In this document: in pieces, positions 36,627 to 47,121 of the stretch | Numbering within the stretch: the first letter of the stretch is position 1 | Layout: each line of letters begins with the position of its first letter | From: Pseudorhizobium tarimense | Lineage (GTDB): Bacteria > Pseudomonadota > Alphaproteobacteria > Rhizobiales > Rhizobiaceae | Length of the DNA stretch: 63,600 nt | Assembly (NCBI RefSeq): GCF_022968135.1 | Contig: NZ_JALJRA010000022.1 | Span: forward strand, 1-63,600 | Reading direction: 5' to 3' | Notes under the pieces: generated by a model | What the model saw: the letters and a program-made list of their open reading frames with translations, nothing else | What the model was told of the DNA's origin: nothing | Database searches by the model: none | Translations under genes and position numbers: made by a program

Positions 36627-36655
36627 GTGGACCTGTGGCTGCGCTACAGGTCCAC
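36627..36655. terminator. Hairpin at the pyrG / hemerythrin-gene convergence
   Basis: A perfect 10-bp stem, GTGGACCTGT / ACAGGTCCAC, with a 9-nt loop; it overlaps the last codons of the minus-strand gene. No U-tract, so it may act as a bidirectional 3' boundary rather than an intrinsic terminator. Confidence 0.5.
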
Positions 36656-37204
36656 GTCGTAGAAACCCAGCGCCTCTTCGAGCTCTTCCTGCTCATAGCT
36701 GAAGTGCGATTTCACCACCGCCTCGAGCTGATTGTAGCTCCCGTTGAGCGCGTCGAAGCTGGCGGGCGTCGGTACTGAGATTGCCTCTGCAGCGGCTGAT
36801 TCAAGCCGTTCTATCAGCGCGTGGATGACGAGATGTTCTTCCGCCAGGCGCTCCACAACACGGGTCAGACCGGCACTGTGACCGGTGAGGGCGGGAAAGT
36901 TCCACTGATCTTCGGCCGTGTGGTGGAAGGTCAGCATCTGGCATTCTTCACCGCAGATAGTTCCGGCAAGGCGGGTGTTTTTGCTCATCGCCAGCGAACC
37001 CACAGCGTAAGTAACTTCGCTCACCGACCGCAACCCCTGCGCAACCTCGTCGATGATGCTCCTCACGTCCGACATCTGACGAAGATGCACGGCATGGATG
37101 GCGGCAAGGCGTCGGCCGCGCCGCCTCTGCTCCGCTGTCACATCCTCAATCTTCGGCGCCCTGGGCCGTGTGCTGTCATCCAGAAAGTTGATGGTGAAGG
37201 TCAT
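36644..37204 (-). CDS. Hemerythrin-like domain protein, 186 aa
   Basis: The spacing of histidines fits a hemerythrin-like (HHE) four-helix bundle: HAVHLRQM (about 37-44), FHHTAEDQWNFPAL (about 93-106), EEHLVIHALIERL (about 121-133) and VKSHFSYEQEELEEAL near the end, each with the acidic partner. Such proteins bind a di-iron centre and sense or store oxygen, NO or iron. The N-terminal 35 residues are extra and basic. It is monocistronic, upstream of photolyase on the opposite side. Confidence 0.85.
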   Translation of the reverse strand: MTFTINFLDDSTRPRAPKIEDVTAEQRRRGRRLAAIHAVHLRQMSDVRSIIDEVAQGLRSVSEVTYAVGSLAMSKNTRLAGTICGEECQMLTFHHTAEDQWNFPALTGHSAGLTRVVERLAEEHLVIHALIERLESAAAEAISVPTPASFDALNGSYNQLEAVVKSHFSYEQEELEEALGFYDVDL

Positions 37205-37278
37205 GGCAACTACTCCCTCATCGCCCCTGGACTAGCGGATCAGACTTTCTGCTCCTAGCCGTCTGCCTCGATCGTGGC

Positions 37279-38709
37279 TCATCCGATCGATCGATAGGTC
37301 GCTAATGCTCGGTCCCGCGCGCTCGCATGGTCCACGATTGGCTTGGGGTACGTCTGCCCCAGAACGATGCCAGCCTGCTGCAGCACCATTTCGGGAGCCT
37401 CGAAGGGACGGTGAACATATTTCCGGTTCAGCTTTGCCAGTTCCGGAACATAGCGACGCACGTAATCTCCGTCGGGGTCGAACTTCTCGCCCTGCAGGAT
37501 CGGGTTGAAGATGCGGAAGAAGGGCGAGGCATCTGCGCCAGATCCGGCCACCCACTGCCAGCTTGCGGCGTTGTTGGCCGGATCGGCATCGACCAAAGTA
37601 TCCCAATACCAGTCCTCGCCCTTGCGCCAGTCGATCATCAGGTCCTTGATCAGGAAGGACGCCGTGATCATCCGAACGCGGTTGTGCATGTAGCCCTCCT
37701 GCCAGAGCTGGCGCATTCCGGCGTCGACGATCGGATAGCCGGTGAGGCCTTTCGTCCAGGCGCGGAAGTGCTTGCGGTCGAAGGACCACTGGAAGCCATC
37801 GAACGACGAGTTCCAGTTTCGCGTGGCAAGATCGGGAAAGGTTACGAGCAGGTTATAGCTGAAGTCACGCCAGGCGAGTTCGCGGCGGAAATGGGTCACC
37901 TGTGCCGGATCAACTCCTGCAAGGCCGCTTGTGGCGTGCCAGGCCTGGGCCGGCGTGATTTCGCCATGGGCGAGGTGAGGGGAGAGCCGAGAGGTGACAT
38001 CACGTGCCGGAACATCCCGGCCTTCCCTATAATCGCTCAGGCCGTTCTCGATGAAGTCGCTCAGCCGTTCATGTGCACCGGCTTCGCCGGGATGCCAAAT
38101 GTTTTCGAACGATGCTGCCCAATTCGGCCGGTGCGGGAGAAGATCCCAGTCTTCAAGCCGCTCTGATCGGGGCGAAAACGCAAAGCCTGGCAGCGTCTTG
38201 GGCGCTTCGACGGTATCCCGCGGCTCCCCCAGAGCCTGCATGGCCTTCCAGAATGGCGTGAAGACACGGAATGGCTTTCCTGCACCCGTGCGTACCACCT
38301 GCGGGTCTTGGAGAAGCTGGCCGTGGAACGCCTCCACTGCAACTCCCTCACGCTTCAGGTCGCGGGCTATGTCCCGATCAATATCGTCGCGTTCGTAGCA
38401 TCGGTTGAAATAGACGGTGCTGGCGCAGGTCTCCTTCGCAACTTCAGCAAGAACATCCTCTGCGCGACCGGAGGCGAGCACGAGATCAGCTCCTCGATCT
38501 TTCAGGTCATTCGCCAACGCCGTCAGCGAGTGATGCAGCCACCACGCCTGCGCCGCACCGAGCGGCATGACGGTCGTGGGAGCGGGTTCGCGGATGAAGA
38601 TCGCGATCAGCGGAGCGCCCGTTTCCACAGCGGCTGACAGAGCTGCGTTATCGGAAAGACGGAGATCCCGACGAAACCACAGGATCACGGGCGAGGGGGA
38701 CTGGGACAA
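37279..38709 (-). CDS. phrB: Deoxyribodipyrimidine photolyase, 476 aa
   Basis: An FAD-dependent DNA photolyase that repairs UV-made cyclobutane pyrimidine dimers with light. The N-terminal antenna domain begins ILWFRRDLRLSDNAAL; the FAD domain has LTGYPIVDAGMRQLW, GYMHNRVRMITASFLIKDL, the WYWDTLVDADPANNAASWQW stretch with tryptophans of the electron path, and FNPILQGEKFDPDGDYVRRY. The motifs match class I CPD photolyases. It lies downstream of moeA on the same strand with a 50-bp gap; in many rhizobia lexA occupies that place. Confidence 0.94.
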   Translation of the reverse strand: MSQSPSPVILWFRRDLRLSDNAALSAAVETGAPLIAIFIREPAPTTVMPLGAAQAWWLHHSLTALANDLKDRGADLVLASGRAEDVLAEVAKETCASTVYFNRCYERDDIDRDIARDLKREGVAVEAFHGQLLQDPQVVRTGAGKPFRVFTPFWKAMQALGEPRDTVEAPKTLPGFAFSPRSERLEDWDLLPHRPNWAASFENIWHPGEAGAHERLSDFIENGLSDYREGRDVPARDVTSRLSPHLAHGEITPAQAWHATSGLAGVDPAQVTHFRRELAWRDFSYNLLVTFPDLATRNWNSSFDGFQWSFDRKHFRAWTKGLTGYPIVDAGMRQLWQEGYMHNRVRMITASFLIKDLMIDWRKGEDWYWDTLVDADPANNAASWQWVAGSGADASPFFRIFNPILQGEKFDPDGDYVRRYVPELAKLNRKYVHRPFEAPEMVLQQAGIVLGQTYPKPIVDHASARDRALATYRSIG

Positions 38710-38761
38710 GAGGGCTCCACTGGCTGTTCTGCAGGGACTACGTACCAGCGCGCCAGATAGA

Positions 38762-39976
38762 TCAGGGCCTTAGCAGGAGTATCGAGCAGGGAGAACCGGC
38801 CTTGAGCGCCGGCGCATGCGGCGGGCGGACGATCAGCGCGCCGGAATTGGCCAGGATCTTCATCATAGAGGAATCCTGTTTGGCAAACGCCTCGGCGCGA
38901 AGAATGCCGTCGTCGCCGCGGATCAGTCTCGCACGCACGTAGTCCTGGCGCTGGTCGTTGGCGGCGAGGTCATGGGCGGCGATGGCTTCGGCATCCCTCG
39001 AGCGAGCGGGAAGATGCGCCAGTGTCCGGACAAGCGGCTCCAGGAAGAGCAGGCTGCAGACGAGGCTCGCCACCGGGTTACCCGGCAGGCCGAGCACCTG
39101 CATCTCGCCGAGGCTGCCGACCATCAGCGGCTTGCCTGGCCGCATCGCAATTCGCCAGAAATCCAGCTCCATGCCGGCAGCTTTCAGCGTCGATTGCACG
39201 AGATCATGGTCGCCCACCGAGGCGCCGCCGAGGGTTACCAGCACATCGACATCCGCGGCACGTGCGCGTTCGATTGCTGCGGTGATGGCCTTGCTCTGGT
39301 CCGGCACAATTCCGAGGTCGAGGACCTCTCCGCCGTTGTCACGCACTAAAGCTGCCACCCCGAACGTGTTGGAGGCGATGATCTGCCCTGCGGCAGGGTT
39401 GCTTCCGGGTGCGAGCAGCTCATCGCCGGTGGCGAGGATTGCCACCTTCGGTCGCCGATAAACGGCAAGCGCCGGATGGTTCATCGCAGCAGCAACCGTG
39501 AGATGCGAATAATCGAGCCATGTCCCCTGAGGAAGCACGGCCTCTCCCTCGGCGAAGTCCTGGCCGCGGGGCCGGATGTGTCTGCCCTTGGTGACAGCAA
39601 ACTTCGTACGAATGCGGCCGCCTTCGACGGCTTCGGCGTCTTCCTGAATAAGAACGGAATTAGCACCATCGGGGACGGGGGCGCCGGTAAAGATGCGGAC
39701 GGCCTCTCCTTGCCCGACATGTCCAGGGAAGGGATGGCCGGCGGCCGCAGTGCCGATGACGGTCAGTTCGGCACCGACTTCGGGCGCATCTTCCGCTCTC
39801 AGGGCGTAGCCGTCCATCGCGGAGGCATTGAAGGGTGGCTGAGTCAATCGGGCAGCAACGGGTTCGGCAAGCACCCGCCGATTGGCCTCCCCTAGTGAAA
39901 CGATGTCGCTGTCTTCTACCGGTCTGGCACGAGCAAGCAGTCGGGCCTTTGCCTCGGAGACAGGCAGGAGAGCCAT
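38762..39976 (-). CDS. moeA: Molybdopterin molybdenumtransferase MoeA, 404 aa
   Basis: MoeA inserts molybdate into adenylylated molybdopterin to finish the Mo cofactor. Visible landmarks are [14 protein letters not shown], the [20 protein letters not shown] segment and the MoCF-binding domain with [15 protein letters not shown] and [12 protein letters not shown]. Length is normal. It begins 2 bp after the moaC stop; I prefer the ATG at 39976 over a TTG two codons upstream. Confidence 0.95.
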   Translation of the reverse strand: MALLPVSEAKARLLARARPVEDSDIVSLGEANRRVLAEPVAARLTQPPFNASAMDGYALRAEDAPEVGAELTVIGTAAAGHPFPGHVGQGEAVRIFTGAPVPDGANSVLIQEDAEAVEGGRIRTKFAVTKGRHIRPRGQDFAEGEAVLPQGTWLDYSHLTVAAAMNHPALAVYRRPKVAILATGDELLAPGSNPAAGQIIASNTFGVAALVRDNGGEVLDLGIVPDQSKAITAAIERARAADVDVLVTLGGASVGDHDLVQSTLKAAGMELDFWRIAMRPGKPLMVGSLGEMQVLGLPGNPVASLVCSLLFLEPLVRTLAHLPARSRDAEAIAAHDLAANDQRQDYVRARLIRGDDGILRAEAFAKQDSSMMKILANSGALIVRPPHAPALKAGSPCSILLLRP

Positions 39977-39978
39977 GC

Positions 39979-40470
39979 TCAATCGTCTCCGCGGCGATAG
40001 GGGCCAGACTTGCCGCCGGTCTTCTCCACCAGTCGAACTCCGCCAATCTCCATGTCCTTGTCGGCAGCCTTGGCCATGTCGTAAATCGTCAGGCAGGCGA
40101 CGGAAACGGCAGTCAGAGCTTCCATCTCCACACCTGTCTTGCCGGTGAGCTTCGCGGTCGCTGTCACCTTTAGGCCAGGAAGGTCAGCATCCTCGGTGAT
40201 CTCAACCGACACCTTTGTCAGCATCAGAGGGTGGCAGAGCGGGATGAGGTCGGAGGTCTTCTTCGCCCCCATGATGCCGGCGAGTCGTGCCGTACCGATC
40301 ACGTCGCCTTTCTTTGCGTCCCCGTCGCGGATGAGCTTGAGGGTCTCCGGCTGCATCCGCACGAAACCCTCCGCGGTTGCCGAACGCTGCGTCTCGGCCT
40401 TGTCGCCGACGTCCACCATGTTGGCTTCGCCGGCGGCGCCGATATGGGTGAGGCCCGCCACCCCGGCCAT
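39979..40470 (-). CDS. moaC: Cyclic pyranopterin monophosphate synthase MoaC, 163 aa
   Basis: MoaC completes the first stage of molybdenum cofactor synthesis together with MoaA. The signature residues are in [15 protein letters not shown] and the [22 protein letters not shown] stretch, and the N-terminal [16 protein letters not shown] is typical. The ATG at 40470 shares one base with the trpC stop (TGATG), so the two are translationally coupled; the gene is in turn followed at once by moeA. Confidence 0.95.
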   Translation of the reverse strand: MAGVAGLTHIGAAGEANMVDVGDKAETQRSATAEGFVRMQPETLKLIRDGDAKKGDVIGTARLAGIMGAKKTSDLIPLCHPLMLTKVSVEITEDADLPGLKVTATAKLTGKTGVEMEALTAVSVACLTIYDMAKAADKDMEIGGVRLVEKTGGKSGPYRRGDD

Positions 40471-41285
40471 CACTCTGCCGCCACGGATGCGGACGTGCCG
40501 GTGAGAAGGACCCGCGTCGCCTGTGCTACGTCGTCCTGGCGCATCAGGCTTTCGCCCACCAGGAACGTGCTGATGCCGGATCTCTGGAGCCGCAGGCAGT
40601 CGTCGTGCGTGAAGATGCCGCTTTCGCCGATCAGCAGGCGGTCGTCGGGTACCATGCCCGAGAGCCGCTCTGACGTCTCAAGGCTGACCTCGAAGGTGCG
40701 CAGGTTCCGGTTGTTGATGCCGATCATCGGGGAGGAGAGCTTGAGGCCTCGCTCGGTCTCTTCTTCATCATGCACCTCGACGAGGACATCCATGCCGACA
40801 TCCTGTGCTTCGTCCTCGAGCCGCCGAGCCTCGTCGTCCGTCAGCGATGCCATGATCAGCAGAATACAGTCGGCGCCCCAGGCGCGTGCTTCATGCACCT
40901 GGTAGGTGTCGAACATGAAGTCTTTGCGCAGCGCCGGAAGCGAGGAGGCGTTCCGGGCAGCAGTCAAAAATTCCGGTGCCCCCTGAAAACTGGGGGTATC
41001 CGTCAAGACGGAGAGGCAGGCCGCGCCACCCTCCTCATAGGCACGAGCGAGGGCAGGTGGATCGAAGTCCGGCCTGATCAGGCCCTTCGAGGGGCTCGCC
41101 TTCTTGATCTCGGCGATGAGACCGAAGCTGCCGGCATCCTGCTTTGCCTTGAGCGCCCGATAGAATCCGCGAGGTGATTCCTGTTCGGCGGCTTTCGCCT
41201 TCAGGTCCGCCAACGATACGTGCGCCTTGGCGGCTTCGATTTCCTGCCGCTTGTAGGCCTCGATCTTCTTCAGGATATCGGTCAT
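40470..41285 (-). CDS. trpC: Indole-3-glycerol-phosphate synthase, 271 aa
   Basis: TrpC closes the indole ring in tryptophan synthesis. The barrel shows [62 protein letters not shown] and [11 protein letters not shown], which carry the catalytic Lys and Glu residues. It is a monofunctional enzyme, not fused to TrpF. I use the ATG at 41285. It follows trpD with a 10-bp gap and couples to moaC. Confidence 0.96.
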   Translation of the reverse strand: MTDILKKIEAYKRQEIEAAKAHVSLADLKAKAAEQESPRGFYRALKAKQDAGSFGLIAEIKKASPSKGLIRPDFDPPALARAYEEGGAACLSVLTDTPSFQGAPEFLTAARNASSLPALRKDFMFDTYQVHEARAWGADCILLIMASLTDDEARRLEDEAQDVGMDVLVEVHDEEETERGLKLSSPMIGINNRNLRTFEVSLETSERLSGMVPDDRLLIGESGIFTHDDCLRLQRSGISTFLVGESLMRQDDVAQATRVLLTGTSASVAAE

Positions 41286-41295
41286 CAATCGGCCC

Positions 41296-42312
41296 TCAAT
41301 CTTGTTCGTTCGACACCGCTACCAACCGGTCCAGTGCTGCGGCTGCTTCGCCGCTGTCGAGAGCGTGGGTCGCCTGCTCCATACCCCGCTTCAAGTCGGA
41401 AGCTACACCGGCCACGACAAGCGCTGCGGCCGCGTTGCAGAGGGAGATGTCACGATAGGCGTTCTTTGACCCGCCGAGAACGGCACGCAGCGCAGCGGCG
41501 TTCGCAACACCGTCCCCACCTTTCAGTTGGGCGAGTGTTGCGGTCTCGACGCCGAAATCCGCCGGCGTCAGGTCGAAGCTCCGAATCTCTCCGTCTTCCA
41601 GCGCCACAACGTTCGTCGTGCCGGTGGTGGTGACTTCGTCCATGCCGTCGCCATAGACGACCCAGACGCGCTCGGAGCCCAGATCGCGAAGCACCTCCGC
41701 AATCGGCATCAGCCAGCGTGGCGAGAAGACCCCCAGCAATTGCCGCTTGGCGCCGGCGGGGTTGGAAAGGGGGCCAAGGATATTGAAGATGGTGCGCGTG
41801 CCAAGCTCTACGCGACTTGGTCCGACATGACGCATGGCGGAGTGATGCATCGAGGCGAACATGAAGCCGATTCCGGCCTCCCGGATGCACCGGCCGATCT
41901 TGCCCGCACCAATGTCGAGGTTCACCCCCAGCGCCGAAAGGGCGTCGGCGGCCCCGGACTTGGAACTGAGCGCGCGATTGCCATGCTTGGCGACGGGCAC
42001 GCCACAGCCCGCAACTATGAGGGAAGCAAGGGTGGAGATGTTGTAGGTCCCGGTTCCGTCGCCGCCGGTGCCGACGATATCGACCGCGTGTGCCGGCGCT
42101 TCAACCGGTAGCATCTTCGAACGCATGGTCGTGACGGCTCCGGCGATCTCGTCCACCGTCTCGCCGCGTACCCGCAAGGCCATCAGAAAACCACCGATCT
42201 GCGTCGGCGTCGCTTCGCCTGACATCAGGATCTCGAAGGCCTGGCGCGCCTCCTCGCGGTTCAGGCTCTCGCCGTTTGCGACCTTCGCAATGATCGGCTT
42301 CAGTTCGGGCAT
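41296..42312 (-). CDS. trpD: Anthranilate phosphoribosyltransferase, 338 aa
   Basis: TrpD joins anthranilate to PRPP. The PRPP-binding loop [18 protein letters not shown], the [16 protein letters not shown] motif and [25 protein letters not shown] segments identify the family. Full length. It starts 15 bp after the ppiD-like gene and is co-directional with trpC, moaC and moeA. No trp leader peptide or attenuator is visible upstream; trpE(G) is not in the window. Confidence 0.96.
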   Translation of the reverse strand: MPELKPIIAKVANGESLNREEARQAFEILMSGEATPTQIGGFLMALRVRGETVDEIAGAVTTMRSKMLPVEAPAHAVDIVGTGGDGTGTYNISTLASLIVAGCGVPVAKHGNRALSSKSGAADALSALGVNLDIGAGKIGRCIREAGIGFMFASMHHSAMRHVGPSRVELGTRTIFNILGPLSNPAGAKRQLLGVFSPRWLMPIAEVLRDLGSERVWVVYGDGMDEVTTTGTTNVVALEDGEIRSFDLTPADFGVETATLAQLKGGDGVANAAALRAVLGGSKNAYRDISLCNAAAALVVAGVASDLKRGMEQATHALDSGEAAAALDRLVAVSNEQD

Positions 42313-42327
42313 CTTGCGATATCTTCC

Positions 42328-44217
42328 TCAGCGGATCGAGTTGGCGACCTGTTCGGCCACGGCCTGGTTGATGGAAACGCCGTAATCATTCTGCAGCCGG
42401 TTGACCATCTGGTCGAGCATGTCGTCGCCCGCCGCCTGCGCCAGGCGCTGCAGCGGCTCCTGGTTTGACAGCGCATCCGCCGGCACCAGATCCGAACCGG
42501 TGACCTTGATCAGCAGCTGGCTCTCACCGTCTGCCCCGACGGCGGTTGTGACGAGCCCGACAGGACCGGCGAATAGAGCATTCACCGCTTCCGGCCCAAA
42601 GATGGCATCCTCCGCGTTGCGGCGCAGTCCCTGCTTCGTTTCGACTGCAATCCCCAGATCTTCGGCCACAGCAGCGAGCGTGGCGCCGCCTTCGACGCGC
42701 TGCTTGAGTTCAGTTGCCCGGGCGCCGAGAGCCTCGCGCTGCTGCTCCGCCGTCCAGTCGGCAACGACCCGCTCGCGAACCTCATCAAGCGTTCGATCCC
42801 GTTCCGGCGTCACTTCGCTTACCTCGAACCAGACATAGCCGTTATTGCCGAGAGAGACGGGGAGCGGCTGTGCACCCGGTTCGGAGCGAAAAACGTCGGT
42901 CAGAAGTGTATCGGCCGTTGGCAGGTTCTCGATCTTCTCGTCCTGAGGTGTGGTGCCCGATGCGTCGGCGGTCACGGTCACAGCCTTCAGGTTCAGTTCC
43001 CTGGCCGCTTCCTCCAGCGTAGCGCCGCCAGCACGGATTTCCTCGAACCGGTCATGCGCATCCAGCACCTGCTGGGAGCCGACCTGCAGGGCAAGCTGCT
43101 GTCGGATTTCGCTTTCTACCTCTTCGAAGGACCTTGTGGTTTCCGATGTGACGTTGGTTACCCGCAGGATCACGGGACCAAACGCACCGTCGATAACATC
43201 CGTCGTTCCACCTTCGGAGGACACTGCAAAAGCCGCATCGGCAAGAGTCGGATCTGGAATGTTTTCCTTCGTGAATTCTCCGAGGAGGACGTCGCTGGCG
43301 GTCTTGCCCTGATCGGCGACGAGCTGGTCGAACGTCGTGCTGCCTTCCCTGAGCTGCGTGGCCGCTGCCTCTGCCATTTCGCGACTCGGATACGTCAGCT
43401 GCTCGATGGTGCGCGTGCCTCGGGTCGTGAAGCTGTCCTTGCGCTTCTCGTATTCCGCGCGAGCCTCTTCCTCGCTGATGGAGGAGGGATCCGCAAGGTC
43501 CGATGGCTGCAAGGTGACATAGGTGAAGGTACGGTATTCCGGAGCACGGTAGCGCGCCTTGACACCCTCAAACCACGCCGCGAGCACGTCATTGGTCGGC
43601 GCCTTCACCGGCGCGATGTTCGCGTTGGAGAGCAGCAGGTAGTCCACAGAACGGGTTTCGTCGCGATACTGTTTGAGCGCATCGAGCATGACCTGAGGCG
43701 GTTGGAAGCCGTCGGAGACAGCCTCGACGATCTGGCTGCGTACGGCGACTTGACTGCGCTCGGTGATATAGTCGTCTTCACGCAGGCCGGCATTGCGCAG
43801 GCGGGAGGTAAAGAGGTTGCGGTCGAATTGGCCGTTGCTGCCCTGGAAGGCCGGATCTTCGGCGATCAGCATGGCCAGGCGGTCATGCGACAGGCCGAGC
43901 CCCATATCGTCCGACAGCTGATCGAGCGCGGCGCCGGCTGTAAGCTGCGAATAGACCTGCTGATCGATGCCGAATGCACGCACCTGCTCCGGCGTGAGCT
44001 GCATGCCGAACTGCCGTCCCAAAGCGGCGACGTGCCGCTGATAGGCGAGCGCGAACTCTTGCGCCGAGACTTCCTGATCGCCGACGGTCATGACGGTGTT
44101 GGCGTCGGTCGCCACAAGCGACGTGGAAACGCCCCAGATGCCGAAGGATGCGACCAGAAGCAGAAGAAGCGCCTTGGCGACCCAGGAGCGGGAAGCATTT
44201 CTGAGGGAGTTGAGCAT
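42328..44217 (-). CDS. PpiD/SurA-type periplasmic peptidyl-prolyl isomerase, 629 aa
   Basis: One N-terminal membrane anchor (about 14-36, ALLLLLVASFGIWGVSTSL) is followed by a SurA-N-like chaperone domain (about 40-190), a parvulin-like rotamase domain (about 260-375, EQLTYPSREMAEAAATQL... and the DGAFGPVILRVTNV end) and a long C-terminal chaperone region. It should help fold exported proteins at the outer face of the inner membrane. The length is normal for alphaproteobacterial PpiD. It heads the ppiD-trpD-trpC-moaC-moeA strand. Confidence 0.9.
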   Translation of the reverse strand: MLNSLRNASRSWVAKALLLLLVASFGIWGVSTSLVATDANTVMTVGDQEVSAQEFALAYQRHVAALGRQFGMQLTPEQVRAFGIDQQVYSQLTAGAALDQLSDDMGLGLSHDRLAMLIAEDPAFQGSNGQFDRNLFTSRLRNAGLREDDYITERSQVAVRSQIVEAVSDGFQPPQVMLDALKQYRDETRSVDYLLLSNANIAPVKAPTNDVLAAWFEGVKARYRAPEYRTFTYVTLQPSDLADPSSISEEEARAEYEKRKDSFTTRGTRTIEQLTYPSREMAEAAATQLREGSTTFDQLVADQGKTASDVLLGEFTKENIPDPTLADAAFAVSSEGGTTDVIDGAFGPVILRVTNVTSETTRSFEEVESEIRQQLALQVGSQQVLDAHDRFEEIRAGGATLEEAARELNLKAVTVTADASGTTPQDEKIENLPTADTLLTDVFRSEPGAQPLPVSLGNNGYVWFEVSEVTPERDRTLDEVRERVVADWTAEQQREALGARATELKQRVEGGATLAAVAEDLGIAVETKQGLRRNAEDAIFGPEAVNALFAGPVGLVTTAVGADGESQLLIKVTGSDLVPADALSNQEPLQRLAQAAGDDMLDQMVNRLQNDYGVSINQAVAEQVANSIR

Positions 44218-44357
44218 TGCCTACTTTACCTTGCACGATGTCCGGCCGCCGCTCGGGCGGGATGATCGAACGTCTCTAGAACAATCTGTCACGGAAATGA
44301 AGGCATGCGGATGCAAAAGCAGGTGAGTGTCCGGCTGCTGTCACCCCTGCCAGGGAA

Positions 44358-45230
44358 TCAATTGAGCCGTGTGATGAGGGAGGCAGCGTCTGCCGGCGCA
44401 CGCACCTTGGCATCATTGTCGAAATAGACATAGACGTCGCGGCCGGAGGATCGGTCGGGGGAGGGCGGCAACACCCGTTTTGCCTGTTGAGGATCTTTTC
44501 CGGCAGCCCAGCTGCGGACAAGTGCCGCCCAGACGTCGAGCGCCCCCTCGTCATAGCCGCTGACATAAAGTTCCTCAGAACCATGGAGGCGGCAGTAGAC
44601 GAAGTCGGCGGTGAGATCCATCAGCAGCGGCCACTGCACCGTGTCGGCGACCACGAGCGCGGCACCGTAACAGCGCAGCAGTTCGATGAATTCGTCACAC
44701 GCAAAGCTCTCGTGCCGGATCTCGAACGCGTGCCGCATCAGGCGGTTCTTGTCGGTCTCCGTTGCAGAACGACCGTCGAGGCGGCTGTCGTGCCGCTTCG
44801 CAAGCGCCACCGCCTCGTCCGTTTCCTTGGGCAGGATCTTCAGGAAGTTTTCAAATCGCCCCGCGTCGAACTTCATGCGCGGCGGAAACTGCCAGAGGAT
44901 CGGACCGAGCTTGTGGCGCAGGTTGAGAAGACCGGACGCCAGATAGTTGGCAAGCGGGATCTCGATCTCCTTCAGCCGCTTCATGTGCGTGATGAAGCGC
45001 GGGCCTTTGACGGAAAAGACAAAGTCGTCCGGCGTCGCTTCGCGCCAGGTAGTGAAGTCCTGCGGCATCTGCAGGCTATAGAAGGTGCCGTTGATCTCGA
45101 TGCTGGGGAAGTGGCTCGCCGCGAAGCAAAGCTCCTGCTTCTGCGGCAGTCCCACGGGATAGAAAACGCGACGCCACGGCTTGTAGGTCCACCCGGAGAT
45201 ACCGATGCGGATGGTGCCCGTTCTGGTCAT
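44358..45230 (-). CDS. DUF72 domain-containing protein, 290 aa
   Basis: The protein starts IRIGISGWTYKPWRRVFYP and contains LCFAASHFPSIEINGTFYS and FVFSVKGPRFITHMKRL, the standard DUF72 (TIM-barrel-like) landmarks; a later VYCRLHGSEELYVSGYD and DVYVYFDNDA complete the family. Its chemistry is unknown. The length is normal. The GGAGACGCC stretch before the ATG serves as ribosome binding site. A DMT-type membrane protein gene lies upstream on the same strand. Confidence 0.92.
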   Translation of the reverse strand: MTRTGTIRIGISGWTYKPWRRVFYPVGLPQKQELCFAASHFPSIEINGTFYSLQMPQDFTTWREATPDDFVFSVKGPRFITHMKRLKEIEIPLANYLASGLLNLRHKLGPILWQFPPRMKFDAGRFENFLKILPKETDEAVALAKRHDSRLDGRSATETDKNRLMRHAFEIRHESFACDEFIELLRCYGAALVVADTVQWPLLMDLTADFVYCRLHGSEELYVSGYDEGALDVWAALVRSWAAGKDPQQAKRVLPPSPDRSSGRDVYVYFDNDAKVRAPADAASLITRLN

Positions 45231-45316
45231 GGCGTCTCCTCGTCATCCGTCTGCTCAACCAGCCCGAAGGCGGTTGTTCGTGGGCCAACGGAGGCGCGGC
45301 GCCAGAGTTCCGAAGC

Positions 45317-45661
45317 CTATTTGGTGAAGATGAAGAAGGCGCCGAGCGCAATGAAGGCAAACCCGATGCCCTGTTTCCAGTGGAAGGCTTCGCCGAGATA
45401 GAAGACCGAGAACAGAACGAAGACGGAGAGGGTGATGATCTCCTGGATGGTCTTCAGCTGCGCTGCATTGAAATAGCCGTAGCCGATGCGGTTCGCCGGG
45501 ACCTGAAAGCAATACTCGAAAAGCGCGATCCCCCAGCTGACGAGAATGACGACGTAGAGCGGGGCGGCCTTGAACTTGAGGTGCCCGTACCAGGCAAACG
45601 TCATGAAGATGTTGGACAGCAGGAGAAGGACGATCGTGAAAACAGGGGCGGTGGGAAACAT
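45317..45661 (-). CDS. DMT-superfamily (DUF486) small membrane protein, 114 aa
   Basis: Four short hydrophobic helices (VFTIVLLLLSNIFMTFAWYGHL, APLYVVILVSWGIALFEYCF, IITLSVFVLFSVFYL, GIGFAFIALGAFFIF) with the EYCFQVPANRIGY loop define the DUF486 branch of the drug/metabolite transporter superfamily. Substrate unknown. I choose the ATG at 45661; the frame runs back to 45784 but that part is hydrophilic and unlike the family. It lies 86 bp upstream of the DUF72 gene. Confidence 0.88.
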   Translation of the reverse strand: MFPTAPVFTIVLLLLSNIFMTFAWYGHLKFKAAPLYVVILVSWGIALFEYCFQVPANRIGYGYFNAAQLKTIQEIITLSVFVLFSVFYLGEAFHWKQGIGFAFIALGAFFIFTK

Positions 45662-45846
45662 GAGGTGGGGTTCCGCTGCGATTATCTCTTCACCGCAATC
45701 ATGTTCCACCGAGTCGGACAAGGGAGCCCGTTGGCGAGGGCGTACCGCCGTCCATGGAAGTGGCGTTGTTGCCGCACCCGGCACCTGCTAGAGCCGTTGC
45801 CGGGATCGAACGTCGCCGTTGGCGGCAAACTTGACTGGATGCCTGC

Positions 45847-47112
45847 GTGAACGACACTTCTCCCCAGCCGCCCCTATCGCCCTCATCCCAGATGAGCCGT
45901 CAGCCTGCTCAGGTCAGCGGGAGGAGCGCGGGATCCCGGTTGCTGCTCGGGATCAGCCTGGTGCTGATCGCCTTCAACCTCAGACCCGTTTTCTCGAGCG
46001 CCTCTGCGCTCCTGCCGGAGATCCGCACGCAGCTTGGTCTCGATGCACTTGGTGCAGGGCTTCTGACGACGTTGCCGGTTGTCTGCCTTGGGGCCTTCTC
46101 GCCGCTTGCGCCGAAACTGGCACAGCGGATCGGTACGGAGGGGACGTTGCTCGCCGTCACCCTCCTGCTGGCGCTGGGAACGGCGCTGCGCGGTATCTCT
46201 TCCATCTGGCTCCTCTTCCTTGGCACGGCTATCGCCGGTGCCTGTATTGCCGTCGGCAACGTCCTTCTCCCGGGTTTGGTGAAGCGGGACTTTCCAGACC
46301 GGACCGCCCTGCTGACCGGTCTCTACACCATGGCGCTTTGCGGTGGGGCAGCCGGGGCGGCTGGTCTGACGCTACCGATCGAGCACGCGCTCGGCGGCTC
46401 GCTCGGGCTGGCGCTCTCGGCGTGGGCTCTGCCGGCCATTCTCGCCGCCGTGATCTGGATGCCGCAGGTCTTCAGAAGCAGGAGCCAACCGAGACAAAGC
46501 CACCCTCGGGTTCGGGGGCTTTGGCGAGACCGCCTGGCTTGGCGGGTTACGTTGTTCATGGGGCTGCAGTCGGCGCTTGCCTATTGCGTCTTCGGCTGGC
46601 TGGTGCCGATCCTCCGCGAGCGGGGATTGAATGGCGTTGCAGCCGGCGGGATCGTTTCCGCCTCGGTCATGGTGCAGGCCGCTGCCTGCCTCGTCGTGCC
46701 GCATATTGCCGTGCGCGGCAGGGACCAGCGAGTGATCAACGTCGTCCTCTGCCTCTTCTCGGTGGTTGCGCTTCTCGGCCTCCTGTTTGCGCCGCTCTCC
46801 ACAGTCTGGCTCTGGGCTGTCCTCCAAGGCATCGGCCAGGGCGGGCTGATCGCAGCGGCAATGACGGTGATCGTGCTCCGCTCGCCAGATCCTCTGGTCG
46901 CCTCACACCTTTCGGGGATGGCGCAATGCGTGGGCTATCTCCTGGCCTCGATCGGTCCGCTCTTCGTCGGCCTGATCCGCGACTGGAGCGGCAGCTTTGC
47001 CGCTTGCGGCCTGCTGTTCGTCGCGCTGGGCGCTGGCGCCGCGTGGAACGGCTGGCAGGCCGGTCGCAGCGTCCACGTCGGTGTGCGCGCGGAGGCGGCG
47101 GACGTTAAGTAG
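45847..47112 (+). CDS. MFS transporter, CynX/NimT (cyanate-type) family, 421 aa
   Basis: Twelve predicted helices follow a 30-residue hydrophilic N-terminus. The beginning of helix 1, LLLGISLVLIAFNLRPVFSS, the SPLAPKLAQRIGTE loop and the GNVLLPGLVKRDFP stretch match the CynX/NimT branch, which includes cyanate and 2-nitroimidazole carriers. Actual substrate unknown; no cyanase gene is adjacent. The start is a GTG. It is convergent with the betaine-type permease, stops 9 bp apart. Confidence 0.87.
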   Translation: MNDTSPQPPLSPSSQMSRQPAQVSGRSAGSRLLLGISLVLIAFNLRPVFSSASALLPEIRTQLGLDALGAGLLTTLPVVCLGAFSPLAPKLAQRIGTEGTLLAVTLLLALGTALRGISSIWLLFLGTAIAGACIAVGNVLLPGLVKRDFPDRTALLTGLYTMALCGGAAGAAGLTLPIEHALGGSLGLALSAWALPAILAAVIWMPQVFRSRSQPRQSHPRVRGLWRDRLAWRVTLFMGLQSALAYCVFGWLVPILRERGLNGVAAGGIVSASVMVQAAACLVVPHIAVRGRDQRVINVVLCLFSVVALLGLLFAPLSTVWLWAVLQGIGQGGLIAAAMTVIVLRSPDPLVASHLSGMAQCVGYLLASIGPLFVGLIRDWSGSFAACGLLFVALGAGAAWNGWQAGRSVHVGVRAEAADVK

Positions 47113-47121
47113 CAGGCTCCG